Assembly (NCBI RefSeq): GCF_900104575.1
Contig: NZ_LT629730.1
Span: forward strand, 301,001-365,000
Length of the DNA stretch: 64,000 nt
DNA from: Bacillus tuaregi
GTDB taxonomy: Bacteria > Bacillota > Bacilli > Bacillales > Cytobacillaceae
Direction of reading: 5' to 3'
Below the pieces are notes generated by a model that saw only the letters and a list, made by a program, of their open reading frames with translations, had not been told where the DNA came from and searched no databases. Shown here in pieces: positions 1 through 8,011 of this stretch (position 1 is the stretch's first letter; the number at the start of each line of letters is the position of its first letter). A program made the translations under genes and the position numbers.

Positions 1-1
1 C

Positions 2-1060
2 AAGAAAGTTCCTGGCTTCCCGGACTTACCGAATCCAGATAAGCTTAAATATGTACCGTCATTTAAAGGGCATATGAATCGCGAGGGAATTGAGGTTTTT
101 CTTCAGGAATTGAAGCGTGAAACCTTCGCCAAGTACGATATCATGACGGTTGGTGAGGCCAACGGTGTCAAGGCTGACCAAGCAGAAGAGTGGGTCGGCG
201 AGGAAAACGGTGTCTTTAATATGATTTTTCAATTTGAGCACTTAGACCTGTGGGGGAAAAGTGTGACAGGAGGAATTGATCTTCCTGCGTTAAAGGAAAC
301 GTTCCATAATTGGCAGACCAATCTAGATGGGGTAGGCTGGAACGCCTTATTTCTGGAAAATCATGACCAGCCACGCTCCGTCTCAACCTGGGGAGATACA
401 GAGAACTACTGGGATGCCTCTGCTAAATGTCTTGCTACGATGTATTTTCTTATGCAGGGTACACCATTTATCTATCAAGGACAGGAAATTGGCATGACCA
501 ATGTGAAGTTTCCTTCGATAGAGGATTATGATGATGTATCGATTAAAAACCTGTACGACAATGGCATCAAGGATGGGCAGACACATGAGGAATTGATGGA
601 AATCATTTGGAAGAATGGTCGTGATAATTCACGAACACCGATGCAATGGACAGACGGTGAACAGGCAGGCTTTACAACAGGACAGCCATGGTTAAAGGTT
701 AATCCAAACTATAAGGATATCAATGTCGAAAAAGCGCTAAACGAACCGGATTCCATCTATCATTACTATCGAAAGCTGATTCAGCTACGCAAGGAACACT
801 TGACCTTTGTATATGGAAGTTTCGAGCTTGTCCTAGCTGAGCATGAGCAGATCTTTGCCTATACTCGAAAATTTGAAGATGAAACGTATTTGATTATTAC
901 GAATCTGTTTGCAAAAGAAACGGACTACGAGCTGCCAACGGCAGAACAGGGTAAGAAGCAGGCAGAGCTATTAATGAGCAATTATCCTATTGATTCGTAT
1001 GTTGACGTTTATCAGGGCAAATTAAAGCCTTTTGAAGCAAGAGTTTATCAAATAAAATAA
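2..1060 (+). CDS. Alpha-glucosidase, GH13 family (5' end outside window)
   Basis: C-terminal 352 residues of an oligo-1,6-glucosidase/alpha-glucosidase; the frame is open to the window edge, so the start is missing. Seen: the catalytic-acid region TVGEANG (near nt 145-165) and the conserved ENHDQPR block (near 358-378), followed by GMTN and the C-terminal beta domain of GH13_31 enzymes. The family hydrolyses alpha-1,4 or alpha-1,6 glucosides in the cytoplasm. It is the first visible gene of an operon with a glucose/maltose-type PTS, so the likely substrate is a disaccharide imported by the EIICB. Phospho-trehalase is less likely because the GEANG block differs from that family. The exact sugar cannot be read from sequence. 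Confidence 0.9.
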   Translation, partial: KKVPGFPDLPNPDKLKYVPSFKGHMNREGIEVFLQELKRETFAKYDIMTVGEANGVKADQAEEWVGEENGVFNMIFQFEHLDLWGKSVTGGIDLPALKETFHNWQTNLDGVGWNALFLENHDQPRSVSTWGDTENYWDASAKCLATMYFLMQGTPFIYQGQEIGMTNVKFPSIEDYDDVSIKNLYDNGIKDGQTHEELMEIIWKNGRDNSRTPMQWTDGEQAGFTTGQPWLKVNPNYKDINVEKALNEPDSIYHYYRKLIQLRKEHLTFVYGSFELVLAEHEQIFAYTRKFEDETYLIITNLFAKETDYELPTAEQGKKQAELLMSNYPIDSYVDVYQGKLKPFEARVYQIK

Positions 1061-1073
1061 ATTAATTTTTATG

Positions 1074-1103
1074 CCGGTTGGTGCAAACGATTGCACTAAC
1101 CGG
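1074..1103. promoter_or_regulatory. Palindrome, candidate LacI/MalR-type operator
   Basis: Between the glucosidase stop and the EIICB start is a near-perfect 13-bp-arm inverted repeat. Its centre GTGCAAACGATTGCAC (1081-1096) has the TGCAA-CG-TTGCA layout of LacI-family operators. A LacI-type regulator is encoded downstream in the same cluster (4233-5261). It could instead be an intercistronic RNA hairpin; there is no T-run. Confidence 0.5.
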
Positions 1104-1132
1104 GCGTTTAGTTGAAGAAGGGACTGAAAAGA

Positions 1133-2773
1133 ATGAAACTAAAATCCTTTGATTTTTGGCAAAAGTTTGGAAAAGCTTTACTAGTTGTTGTAGCTGTTAT
1201 GCCCGCAGCCGGAATTATGATTTCACTTGGAAAATTAGTAGGGATGTTCAGTGTAGATATCGCCTTACTAAAAACGATTGCGATTGTAATGGAAGAAATC
1301 GGCTGGGGGATTATTGGAAATCTTCATGTCCTGTTCGCCGTTGCCATTGGTGGTTCGTGGGCGAAGGAGCGGGCCGGCGGAGCCTTTGCTGCTTTAATAG
1401 CTTTTATTCTTATAAACCGAATCACAGGTGCTATCTTTGGTGTAAACGGTACCATGCTGTCAGACCCAGAAGCGACCGTTGCTTCCTTATTTGGCAGTGA
1501 ATTAGTTGTTTCAGATTATTTCGTATCCATACTTGGTGCGCCTGCACTAAATATGGGTGTGTTTGTTGGAATTATCTCCGGTTTCCTAGGAGCCACATTA
1601 TTTAATAAGTACTATAATTTTGATAAGCTTCCACAGTCCCTTGCGTTCTTTAACGGAAAAAGATTTGTTCCTTTCGTTGTGATTGCAGGCTCTGTTATTA
1701 CTGCACTTATTCTTTCACTAGTATGGCCATTCATTCAAGGCTTGCTAAATGATTTTGGACGCTGGATTGCTTCATCACGTGATACGGCTCCAGTTATCGC
1801 TCCATTTATTTTTGGTTCATTAGAGCGCTTATTGCTGCCATTTGGCCTGCATCATATGCTGACCGTGCCAATGAACTATACCGAGCTTGGTGGAACCTAT
1901 ACGATATTAACAGGTTCAAGTGCTGGAACGGTCGTGGCTGGTCAGGACCCACTTTGGCTTGCCTGGATTGCTGATTTAAATAATATGTTAGCAGCTGGAG
2001 ACACAGCTGGATATAAAGCGTTATTAGAGGATGTAGTACCTGCCCGTTTTAAAGTTGGACAAATGATTCTTTCCTGTGCGTCCTTAATCGGGATTGCGAT
2101 TGCGATGTACCGTAATGTCGATAAGGACAAGCGTGCAAAGTATAAGTCTATGTTCTTTTCTGCAGGACTAGCTGTATTTTTAACAGGTGTTACAGAGCCA
2201 ATTGAATTTATGTTTATGTTTGTTGCACCCGTGCTATATGTTGTTTATGCGATTATGACTGGACTTGCCTTTGCGGTTGTCGATTTAGTTCATATCCGAA
2301 TTCATTCCTTTGGCTTTATTGAATTTTTAACAAGAACACCAATGATCTTAAAGGCAGGCCTCTGGTTAGACCTTGTGTACTTTGTTGTTGCTTGCTTGAT
2401 TTTCTTTGCTTTAAACTATACCGTTGCTAATTTTATCATTAAAAAATTAAAATACGCGACACCAGGACGTTTAGGTAACTATATTGAAGACGAGACAGGA
2501 CAAGCAGGGAAGATGAGTTCAAATGAACAAGACGGCTCTCTTGCAACCGCAATTATTGGATTACTTGGCGGAAAAGAAAATATTGAAGAAGTGGATGCAT
2601 GCATGACTCGCCTACGTGTTACCATTAAGAATGTTAACCTTGTTGCAGCAGAGCAAGAGTGGAAGTTGCATGGTGCATTAGGCTTGATTATTAAAGGGAA
2701 GGGTGTTCAAGCCATTTATGGTCCGAAAGCGGACGTGCTGAAGTCAGATATTCAAGACCGTATAGGGGCGTAA
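1133..2773 (+). CDS. PTS transporter EIICB, glucose/maltose class
   Basis: 546-aa membrane permease fused to an EIIB domain. The first 420 or so residues are hydrophobic with multiple membrane segments (EIIC, family signatures such as MPAAGIMISLGKLVG and VTEPIEFMFMF). The C-terminal EIIB carries the phospho-Cys in EEVDACMTRLRV (Cys490). It takes up and phosphorylates a glucoside. The ATG at 1133 is chosen over an upstream in-frame TTG (1112) because AGAAGGGA lies about 9 nt before it. No EIIA is fused; one is encoded at 3633. The stop overlaps the next start (TAATG), indicating translational coupling. Confidence 0.93.
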   Translation: MKLKSFDFWQKFGKALLVVVAVMPAAGIMISLGKLVGMFSVDIALLKTIAIVMEEIGWGIIGNLHVLFAVAIGGSWAKERAGGAFAALIAFILINRITGAIFGVNGTMLSDPEATVASLFGSELVVSDYFVSILGAPALNMGVFVGIISGFLGATLFNKYYNFDKLPQSLAFFNGKRFVPFVVIAGSVITALILSLVWPFIQGLLNDFGRWIASSRDTAPVIAPFIFGSLERLLLPFGLHHMLTVPMNYTELGGTYTILTGSSAGTVVAGQDPLWLAWIADLNNMLAAGDTAGYKALLEDVVPARFKVGQMILSCASLIGIAIAMYRNVDKDKRAKYKSMFFSAGLAVFLTGVTEPIEFMFMFVAPVLYVVYAIMTGLAFAVVDLVHIRIHSFGFIEFLTRTPMILKAGLWLDLVYFVVACLIFFALNYTVANFIIKKLKYATPGRLGNYIEDETGQAGKMSSNEQDGSLATAIIGLLGGKENIEEVDACMTRLRVTIKNVNLVAAEQEWKLHGALGLIIKGKGVQAIYGPKADVLKSDIQDRIGA

Positions 2774-3561
2774 TGATGAAGCTTTTAACGTTAAATTGTC
2801 ATTCCTGGATGGAAGAGAATCAGCTGGAGAAAATAACGACATTAGCCGAAACGATTAAGGAAAAATCCTATGATGTGATTGCCCTGCAGGAGGTGAATCA
2901 GTCCATCGATGCCGAAATCATCGAGGGACACATTAAAAAGGATAATTTTGCCCTCGTTCTTCTTGAGGAATTAAAGCAGCTAGGTGTAAATGACTATCAA
3001 TTTACCTGGGATTTCTCTCATATTGGGTATGATATTTATGAAGAAGGAGTCGCTTTCTTAACGAAGCATTCAATTGAGGAGACAAATGCTTTTTTCGTTT
3101 CTGAGTCTGACGATACGAATGATTGGAAGACAAGGAAAGTAATCCGGATAAAGCTTACCATTGACAATGAATCGATGTCCTTTTATTCCTGCCATCTTGG
3201 CTGGTGGGTCGATGAAGCGGACCCATTTAAGAACCAATTCGACAGGCTCTATCGCATCGCAGTAAAGGACGAGAAATTTTTCCTAATGGGTGACTTTAAT
3301 AATCCTGCCGAAATAAGAGAAAAAGGCTATGATTATATCATGAGTTATGGACTTCATGATACGTACGCTTTGGCAAACAAGAGGGATAGCGGGATAACCG
3401 TGGCAGGCAATATTGCAGGCTGGGACCAGAATAAGCAGGATTTACGAATCGATTATATTTTTTCTAGTACTCCAGTTGAAGTAAAGGAATCGACTGTTAT
3501 TTTTAATGGGAAAAATAAACCGGTTATTTCTGACCATTTCGGAGTGGAAATCACGATATAA
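2773..3561 (+). CDS. Endonuclease/exonuclease/phosphatase-family hydrolase
   Basis: 262 aa with EEP-superfamily metal-hydrolase motifs in order: LNCHSW near the N-terminus, ALQEVNQ (metal-binding Glu), GDFNN, DYIFSS and the terminal SDHFGVE. No signal peptide, so cytoplasmic. It overlaps the EIICB stop by one base and sits between EIICB and EIIA, so it is co-expressed with sugar uptake. Family members cleave phosphodiesters or phosphomonoesters of nucleic acids, lipids or small molecules. Here it may process a phosphorylated or phosphodiester-linked glucoside, which is inference from position only. Confidence 0.85.
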   Translation: MMKLLTLNCHSWMEENQLEKITTLAETIKEKSYDVIALQEVNQSIDAEIIEGHIKKDNFALVLLEELKQLGVNDYQFTWDFSHIGYDIYEEGVAFLTKHSIEETNAFFVSESDDTNDWKTRKVIRIKLTIDNESMSFYSCHLGWWVDEADPFKNQFDRLYRIAVKDEKFFLMGDFNNPAEIREKGYDYIMSYGLHDTYALANKRDSGITVAGNIAGWDQNKQDLRIDYIFSSTPVEVKESTVIFNGKNKPVISDHFGVEITI

Positions 3562-3568
3562 TATAGCT

Positions 3569-3592
3569 GAAGACCTTCGTCACGGGGGTCTT
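3569..3592 (+). other. Intercistronic hairpin
   Basis: GAAGACC pairs with GGTCTTC between the EEP hydrolase and the EIIA gene. There is no T-run, so a processing or stabilising RNA hairpin is more likely than a terminator. Confidence 0.4.
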
Positions 3593-3632
3593 CCTGCCCG
3601 TTTATTACAGAAGTAAAGGAGTGTTTGGAGAT

Positions 3633-4124
3633 ATGTTTAAATCATTGTTTAAGAAAAAAGTAGAGCCGGAGCAGGTGATGGCTCCTTTAACTGGAAAAAC
3701 AGTTACGCTTGAAGACGTGCCCGATCCGGTCTTTTCACAAAAAATGATGGGAGACGGAATGGCCATTATTCCTGCAGATAAGCAGGTGTATGCACCGGTT
3801 GATGGAGAGATTGTCAATGTATTTGCGACCAAGCATGCCATCACAATGCGTACGAAGGCTGGGGCAGAAATTCTGATTCATATGGGATTAGAGACAGTTG
3901 AATTAAAGGGTGAAGGATTTAATATCTTAGTTCAGGATGGTACGAAGGTGACAAAGGGTCAGCCGATTGCCGAATTTGATATTGAAAAAGTTTCAAGCCT
4001 TGGCAAAGAAATCATTACGCCAATCATCCTTTTAAACGGAGAAGAATTTAAGTTAGAAAATAAACTTACAAGTGCAACCACAACGGGTGGAAAAGATATT
4101 ATAATGGAAATATCCAAAGCATAG
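3633..4124 (+). CDS. PTS EIIA, glucose (Crr-like) type
   Basis: 163-aa soluble EIIA of the glucose family. The phospho-accepting His is in LIHMGLETV (about His83), and the partner His is in ATKHAITM. The ATG at 3633 is preferred over a GTG at 3621, since AAAGGAG at 3615-3621 then sits 11 nt upstream. It passes phosphate from HPr to the EIIB of the neighbouring permease. As a stand-alone protein it may also serve other EIICB permeases that lack an EIIA. Confidence 0.92.
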   Translation: MFKSLFKKKVEPEQVMAPLTGKTVTLEDVPDPVFSQKMMGDGMAIIPADKQVYAPVDGEIVNVFATKHAITMRTKAGAEILIHMGLETVELKGEGFNILVQDGTKVTKGQPIAEFDIEKVSSLGKEIITPIILLNGEEFKLENKLTSATTTGGKDIIMEISKA

Positions 4125-4159
4125 GCGTACTACATAAAGCTGTGTCATACATTCGCCAG

Positions 4160-4206
4160 GGCTAAGCAGCTGCAGGAGCTTGTGCATGTGAGGCGCAGCT
4201 TTTTTA
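4160..4206 (+). terminator. Possible weak terminator after EIIA
   Basis: AGCTGC (around 4168) can pair with GCAGCT followed by TTTTTT (ending 4206), with a large loop. Weak; it may only reduce readthrough into the regulator gene. Confidence 0.3.
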
Positions 4207-4232
4207 GAAATGTAATAAGGGGGGTGAAGTGC

Positions 4233-5261
4233 TTGGTCATTACGATTAAAGATGTGGCAAAGGCTGCCAATGTGACACCCTCAACGGTATCAAGGGTGAT
4301 TGCGGATAACCCAAGAATCAGCACAAAGACGAAGAAAAAGGTCCGTCAGGTAATGGAGGAGCTGGGCTATCAGCCCAATTACAAGGCGCGTAATTTAGCA
4401 AGCCGCACGACACAAACGATTGGACTGGTTATGCCGAACTCAACCGATAAGGTCTTTCAGAATCCCTTTTTCCCTGAAGTGATTCGTGGAATTAGCAAAA
4501 TGGCTCATATGAAGGAATATGCGATTCTGTTTTCAACGGGTGAAATGGAGGATGAAATTTATGACGGCGTTGTTCGGATGGTGCAAAGCGGCCGTGTGGA
4601 TGGCGTCATCCTGCTATACTCACGTATGAATGACAAGGTGATGGCCTTTTTAGAGGAAAAGGAATTCCCTTATACAGTCATCGGAAAGCCTCCTTATGCT
4701 GCAGAGAAAATCTCGCATGTCGATAACGATAACTTTAGTGCAGCAAAGGAAGTAACAGAATACCTGCTACAGCTGGGGCATCGAAAAATTGCCTTTGTTG
4801 GTGGAAATACCTCCTTAATGGTGACACAGGAACGACAGCGAGGCTATGAAACCGCACTGCAGGAGGCCGGGATGGTCATTTGTGACCAGTATCTTGTGCA
4901 CGAGGACTTCTTAATCGAGGGCGGCAAGCAGGCAATTTCTGAGCTGCTGGCACTGAAGGAAAAGCCAACGGCCCTTGTCGTGGTGGATGATTTGATGGCT
5001 TTTGGCATCATTAATACATTGGAGAAAATGGGCCTTCGTGTCCCAGACGATATGTCCATCGTGAGCTTTAATAATCTATTATTTTCCGAGCTTTCACAGC
5101 CTCCCTTAACAACGGTGGATATCAAGATTTTCGATTTAGGCTATCACGCAGCAAAAAGCTTAATTGAAATGATTACCCATCCGGATGAGCCTGCGAAAAG
5201 AATCATCGTGCCGTACCATATGACAGAGCGGAGCTCATGTAAAAACATAGGAAACCAATAA
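4233..5261 (+). CDS. LacI-family transcriptional regulator
   Basis: 342-aa LacI/GalR repressor. The N-terminal helix-turn-helix TIKDVAKAANVTPSTVSRVI is followed by the hinge YQPNYKARNLA and a periplasmic-binding-protein-like sensor domain. The open frame extends further upstream, but the TTG at 4233 gives the canonical LacI N-terminus and has AAGGGGGGTGA just before it. It most likely controls the upstream alpha-glucoside PTS operon, with the palindrome at 1074-1103 as candidate operator. A strong terminator follows. Confidence 0.92.
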   Translation: MVITIKDVAKAANVTPSTVSRVIADNPRISTKTKKKVRQVMEELGYQPNYKARNLASRTTQTIGLVMPNSTDKVFQNPFFPEVIRGISKMAHMKEYAILFSTGEMEDEIYDGVVRMVQSGRVDGVILLYSRMNDKVMAFLEEKEFPYTVIGKPPYAAEKISHVDNDNFSAAKEVTEYLLQLGHRKIAFVGGNTSLMVTQERQRGYETALQEAGMVICDQYLVHEDFLIEGGKQAISELLALKEKPTALVVVDDLMAFGIINTLEKMGLRVPDDMSIVSFNNLLFSELSQPPLTTVDIKIFDLGYHAAKSLIEMITHPDEPAKRIIVPYHMTERSSCKNIGNQ

Positions 5262-5262
5262 T

Positions 5263-5291
5263 GCCGCCACACCTTTGGCGGCTTTGTTTTT
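5263..5291 (+). terminator. Rho-independent terminator of the PTS operon
   Basis: GCCGCCA (5263-5269) pairs with TGGCGGC (5276-5282), followed by TTTGTTTTT. Confidence 0.85.
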
Positions 5292-5366
5292 AGAGGCTTA
5301 AGCTGCCTCGAATGGAATGGAATGAAAGAACAGAACGACCTATAACGAAAGAAAGAGGAAATGATT

Positions 5367-6320
5367 ATGGAAGAAAAATGGCTAGTTGGTGTTGATTTAG
5401 GCGGGACGACGATTAAAATGGCCTTTATAAGCCAGGCTGGAGAAATCCTGCACAGCTGGGAAATCCCCACAGATAGAAGAGAAAAGGGGAAAGATATTCC
5501 TCTATCCATCGCAAGATCAATTGATCAGAAGCTTGATGAATTAAAGAAATCCAAAATCCAGATAGCCGGGATTGGGATTGGCGCACCGGGTCCGGTCAAC
5601 GAGGATGGCTCGCTTGAGGTGGCAATCAATCTTGGATGGAGGAACTTCCCTTTACAGGAAATACTCGAGCGTGAAACGTCCCTGCCTGTGACGGTAGAAA
5701 ATGATGCCAATGTTGCGGCCCTCGGTGAAATGTGGAAGGGGGCCGGTCACGGAGCGAAAAACATGCTGTGTGTCACATTAGGTACAGGCGTTGGCGGTGG
5801 AATTATTGTCAACGGTGAGATTGTTCATGGGGCGAATGGAGCTGGTGGAGAAATCGGCCATGTTACCTCGGTACCAGTTGGAGGGGCACCTTGTAATTGC
5901 GGTAAAAATGGTTGCTTAGAGACCATCGCCTCTGCAACCGGAATTGTCCGTCTGGCGCGTGAGGAGCTTTCTTCCAGTGTGGAAGAAAGTCAATTAAGAG
6001 CCCATGAGGAGATATCAGCTAAATTAGTGTTGGATGCGGCAAAGGAAGGAGATTCGCTGGCTAACCGAGTCATCGAGCAGGTTGCTTTTCACTTAGGCTT
6101 AGCTCTAGCTAATCTAGCTAATGGACTCAACCCTGAAAAAATTGTAATTGGTGGCGGTGTCTCAAAGGCGGGAGATACCCTGCTACAGCCCGTAAGAGCC
6201 ATCTTCACACCCTTTGCCTTTCCAAGAGTCGCCCAAGCTGCAGAAATCGTCCCAGCAACCCTAGGCAACCAAGCAGGCGTTATTGGTGCCGCCTGGCTAG
6301 CAAAGCAAAAACTGATATAA
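5367..6320 (+). CDS. glcK: ROK-family glucokinase
   Basis: 317-aa ROK kinase. ATP-binding [10 protein letters not shown] is at the N-terminus, followed by the sugar site ([26 protein letters not shown]) and the zinc motif [10 protein letters not shown] at about residues 176-185. It phosphorylates glucose released by cytoplasmic glucosidases. The second ATG (5367) is preferred because AGAGG lies 8 nt upstream; the first ATG (5361) is too close. It stands directly after the alpha-glucosidase PTS cluster but behind its terminator, so it has its own transcript. Two terminators follow. Confidence 0.93.
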   Translation: MEEKWLVGVDLGGTTIKMAFISQAGEILHSWEIPTDRREKGKDIPLSIARSIDQKLDELKKSKIQIAGIGIGAPGPVNEDGSLEVAINLGWRNFPLQEILERETSLPVTVENDANVAALGEMWKGAGHGAKNMLCVTLGTGVGGGIIVNGEIVHGANGAGGEIGHVTSVPVGGAPCNCGKNGCLETIASATGIVRLAREELSSSVEESQLRAHEEISAKLVLDAAKEGDSLANRVIEQVAFHLGLALANLANGLNPEKIVIGGGVSKAGDTLLQPVRAIFTPFAFPRVAQAAEIVPATLGNQAGVIGAAWLAKQKLI

Positions 6321-6346
6321 AAAAGCAGGAGACCCCTGCTTTTTTC
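6320..6346 (+). terminator. Terminator of glcK
   Basis: AGCAGG / CCTGCT stem (6324-6340), flanked by A-run and T-run, immediately after the stop. Confidence 0.85.
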
Positions 6347-6350
6347 TGTA

Positions 6351-6381
6351 GAAGCAGAGGAATACTTTCTCTGCTTTTTTC
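6351..6381 (+). terminator. Second terminator between glcK and the transposon
   Basis: AAGCAGAG pairs with CTCTGCTT followed by TTTTC. Its 3' arm lies in the 26-bp repeat that flanks the transposon. Confidence 0.75.
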
Positions 6382-6395
6382 TATATGATAGCAAA
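6370..6395. repeat. 26-bp direct repeat, left flank of transposon
   Basis: Starts TCTGCTTT and ends ATGATAGCAAA. It abuts the left terminal inverted repeat exactly and recurs at 13652-13677 with one mismatch (T versus C at position 8). Confidence 0.9.
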
Positions 6396-6433
6396 GGGGT
6401 AGCGTCAGGAAAATGCGGATTTACAACGTTAAG
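6396..6433 (+). repeat. Left terminal inverted repeat (IRL)
   Basis: 38 bp, GGGGTAGCGTCAGG to GTTAAG. Differs from IRR at two positions (G/C at position 7 and T/C near the inner end). Confidence 0.93.
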
Positions 6434-6662
6434 GAAATCTCTATTAATAAAAAATCTAATTTCTCGGTGTTTTAAGTGGAAAATTAGGCTTTAAAACATT
6501 AATAAAATGGTAATCTGGTATAAAAGGAAGTTCAACTAACCTAGAATTCTGTAGGTCCACTATTTTTTAAAAACATTTATTATTTTTGATTGATAAATAA
6601 ATTAATATTACCTCTTTATATAGTGAATGCCGGTATTCAACGAATAAGAGGAGGTAATAAAA
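6434..6662 (+). promoter_or_regulatory. Leader and promoter region of the first cargo gene
   Basis: 229 bp, AT-rich, with no gene. It contains TTTTTGATTGAT (6583-6594) followed by CCTCTTTA (6611-6618). The same two blocks occur upstream of the sigma gene at 7952-7977. The shared blocks could be promoter elements read by the element's own sigma factor (inference). Confidence 0.4.
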
Positions 6663-6968
6663 ATGGCTATTGCACCATGTCCAGTTTATGGAAAACACAG
6701 AATGTATTCAATGGGACCTACAGTTGTATGGGATCTATCAGGAAATGTAATACGAGAACTATCAGGTTGGTACAAATGTGCATGTAACGAACGTTTTATT
6801 TGCGGAGGCTATCCTCATTTTGGAGGCTCTATCTATAATTATGTTACAGAAGGAGCAATTAAGGGGATTATCACTACTGGTGGGGTGACAGGATATACCG
6901 TAGATAAATCATTAATGCGTTATACTACTTCAAAAACTCTTGATGGCTATACTTTTTTAGCTCAGTAA
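6663..6968 (+). CDS. Hypothetical 101-aa Cys-containing protein
   Basis: Strong ribosome site GAGGAGG 8 nt before the ATG supports a real gene. The sequence has a Cys-rich centre (WYKCACNERFICGGY), many Gly/Tyr and no signal peptide or membrane segment. I do not recognise the family. It is the first passenger of the transposon, is followed by a good terminator, and so is monocistronic. A shared promoter-like motif links it to the element's sigma operon. Confidence 0.75.
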   Translation: MAIAPCPVYGKHRMYSMGPTVVWDLSGNVIRELSGWYKCACNERFICGGYPHFGGSIYNYVTEGAIKGIITTGGVTGYTVDKSLMRYTTSKTLDGYTFLAQ

Positions 6969-7000
6969 ATACTCCTAAAATACAATACATTTAATCAAAA

Positions 7001-7047
7001 AAGAAGGGATGCTTCCATTAATTGGAACATCCCTTCCCTTGTTTTGG
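7001..7047 (+). terminator. Terminator after the 101-aa gene
   Basis: GAAGGGATgcTTCC pairs with GGAAcATCCCTTC (7003-7036), then CCTTGTTTT. May work for both strands. Confidence 0.75.
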
Positions 7048-7092
7048 CAGTAAAGAGAAAATAGTTACTAATAGCTCCTAAAGATAACTATT

Positions 7093-7581
7093 TTAAAACA
7101 CATCATTCCCGATTTTTACTTTTTCCTCCCAGTCACGAATAATCATTAATTGGCCTTCTTCTCTTTTAATAGTCATTTCACCTTTTTTTGATATTTTTTC
7201 TGAACCTCCATTTGTTGGATCTTGTAATTCGATAATTAGGTTGTATTCATAATCTACGGAATCCTTATTTTTCTCTACTTTTTCTAATGTAATGTCTTGG
7301 ACTTGGATGACTTTATTTAATTTTTTCGCCATAAATGGAGAGATATCAAAAATCCGATTGGAATTTAGTTGATCAAAAGCTTCCCTAGAAAGATAGGTTT
7401 TACTTTTGTCGGCAATTTCTTGGCTATTAGGAATGCTCGTTAAATCATCAATATTGTATTGAGTTTCTTTGTATTCCAAGAGAAACTTTTTGACTTCTTC
7501 TTCACTTATTTCTTGTTTATTGCAGCCCACTAACAACAGAAATAATGAAAAAAATAAACCTAAAACAATTAAACGCTTCAT
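7093..7581 (-). CDS. Small lipoprotein carried by the transposon
   Basis: 162 aa beginning MKRLIVLGLFFSLFLLLVGC, a clear lipoprotein signal with lipobox LVGC, so exported and membrane-anchored. The mature part is charged with beta-strand-like C-terminal half (KGEMTIKREEGQLMIIRDW), resembling small NTF2/DUF-type lipoproteins of Bacillus. The ATG at 7581 is chosen (GGGAGAT upstream) over an in-frame TTG at 7599. It lies 81 bp downstream of the yvrJ-like gene on the same strand, so the two may be co-transcribed. Confidence 0.8.
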   Translation of the reverse strand: MKRLIVLGLFFSLFLLLVGCNKQEISEEEVKKFLLEYKETQYNIDDLTSIPNSQEIADKSKTYLSREAFDQLNSNRIFDISPFMAKKLNKVIQVQDITLEKVEKNKDSVDYEYNLIIELQDPTNGGSEKISKKGEMTIKREEGQLMIIRDWEEKVKIGNDVF

Positions 7582-7662
7582 CTTTCTATCTCCCTTCAAA
7601 TTATTACATAAGAAATAAAAGTAATCTTTTCCATTAAGAAAATTCAGTAACTTTCTATTTTA

Positions 7663-7824
7663 CTACTCTTTTTCTTCAATTTTCCTCGTTATTTCAATTA
7701 ATTTGTCAATGGTCTCTGTCAAAATATCAATTTTTTTTTCGAATCTCATTAATAAATAAAACGTTACTAAAACCGGAAATCCTACATTACCAATAGCTTC
7801 TAACCATATGTTTAGTTCACCCAT
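7663..7824 (-). CDS. YvrJ-family membrane peptide
   Basis: 53 aa. An N-terminal hydrophobic segment (IGNVGFPVLVTFYLLMRFEKK) is followed by a charged helix (IDILTETIDKLIEI), the pattern of YvrJ and of BhlA/UviB holin-like peptides. AAAAAGG precedes the ATG. In B. subtilis, yvrJ belongs to the regulon of the two-part sigma factor SigO-RsoA. Here the gene is divergent from a similar two-part sigma pair, so the association is retained on a transposon. Confidence 0.75.
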   Translation of the reverse strand: MGELNIWLEAIGNVGFPVLVTFYLLMRFEKKIDILTETIDKLIEITRKIEEKE

Positions 7825-8011
7825 TTTCCTTTTCCCCCCAAAATAGAAATTCTTATTATTACTTAAAGAGATAAAGGAAAGGATTTATTAAATCATATCA
7901 CGATAGTTTCAAAAAGTGATAAAATATTATTATAAATAGAACACTTGTTCTTTTTTGATTGATTATTTGCCTCTTTACTCCACTTTATTAAATACAAGGA
8001 GGGACTTTCAT
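7825..8011. promoter_or_regulatory. Divergent promoter region, yvrJ-like / sigma operon
   Basis: 187-bp AT-rich spacer. Contains TTTTTGATTGAT (7952-7963) and CCTCTTTA (7970-7977), both also found before the gene at 6663, and the sigma-gene ribosome site AAGGAGGG at 7997. Confidence 0.45.
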
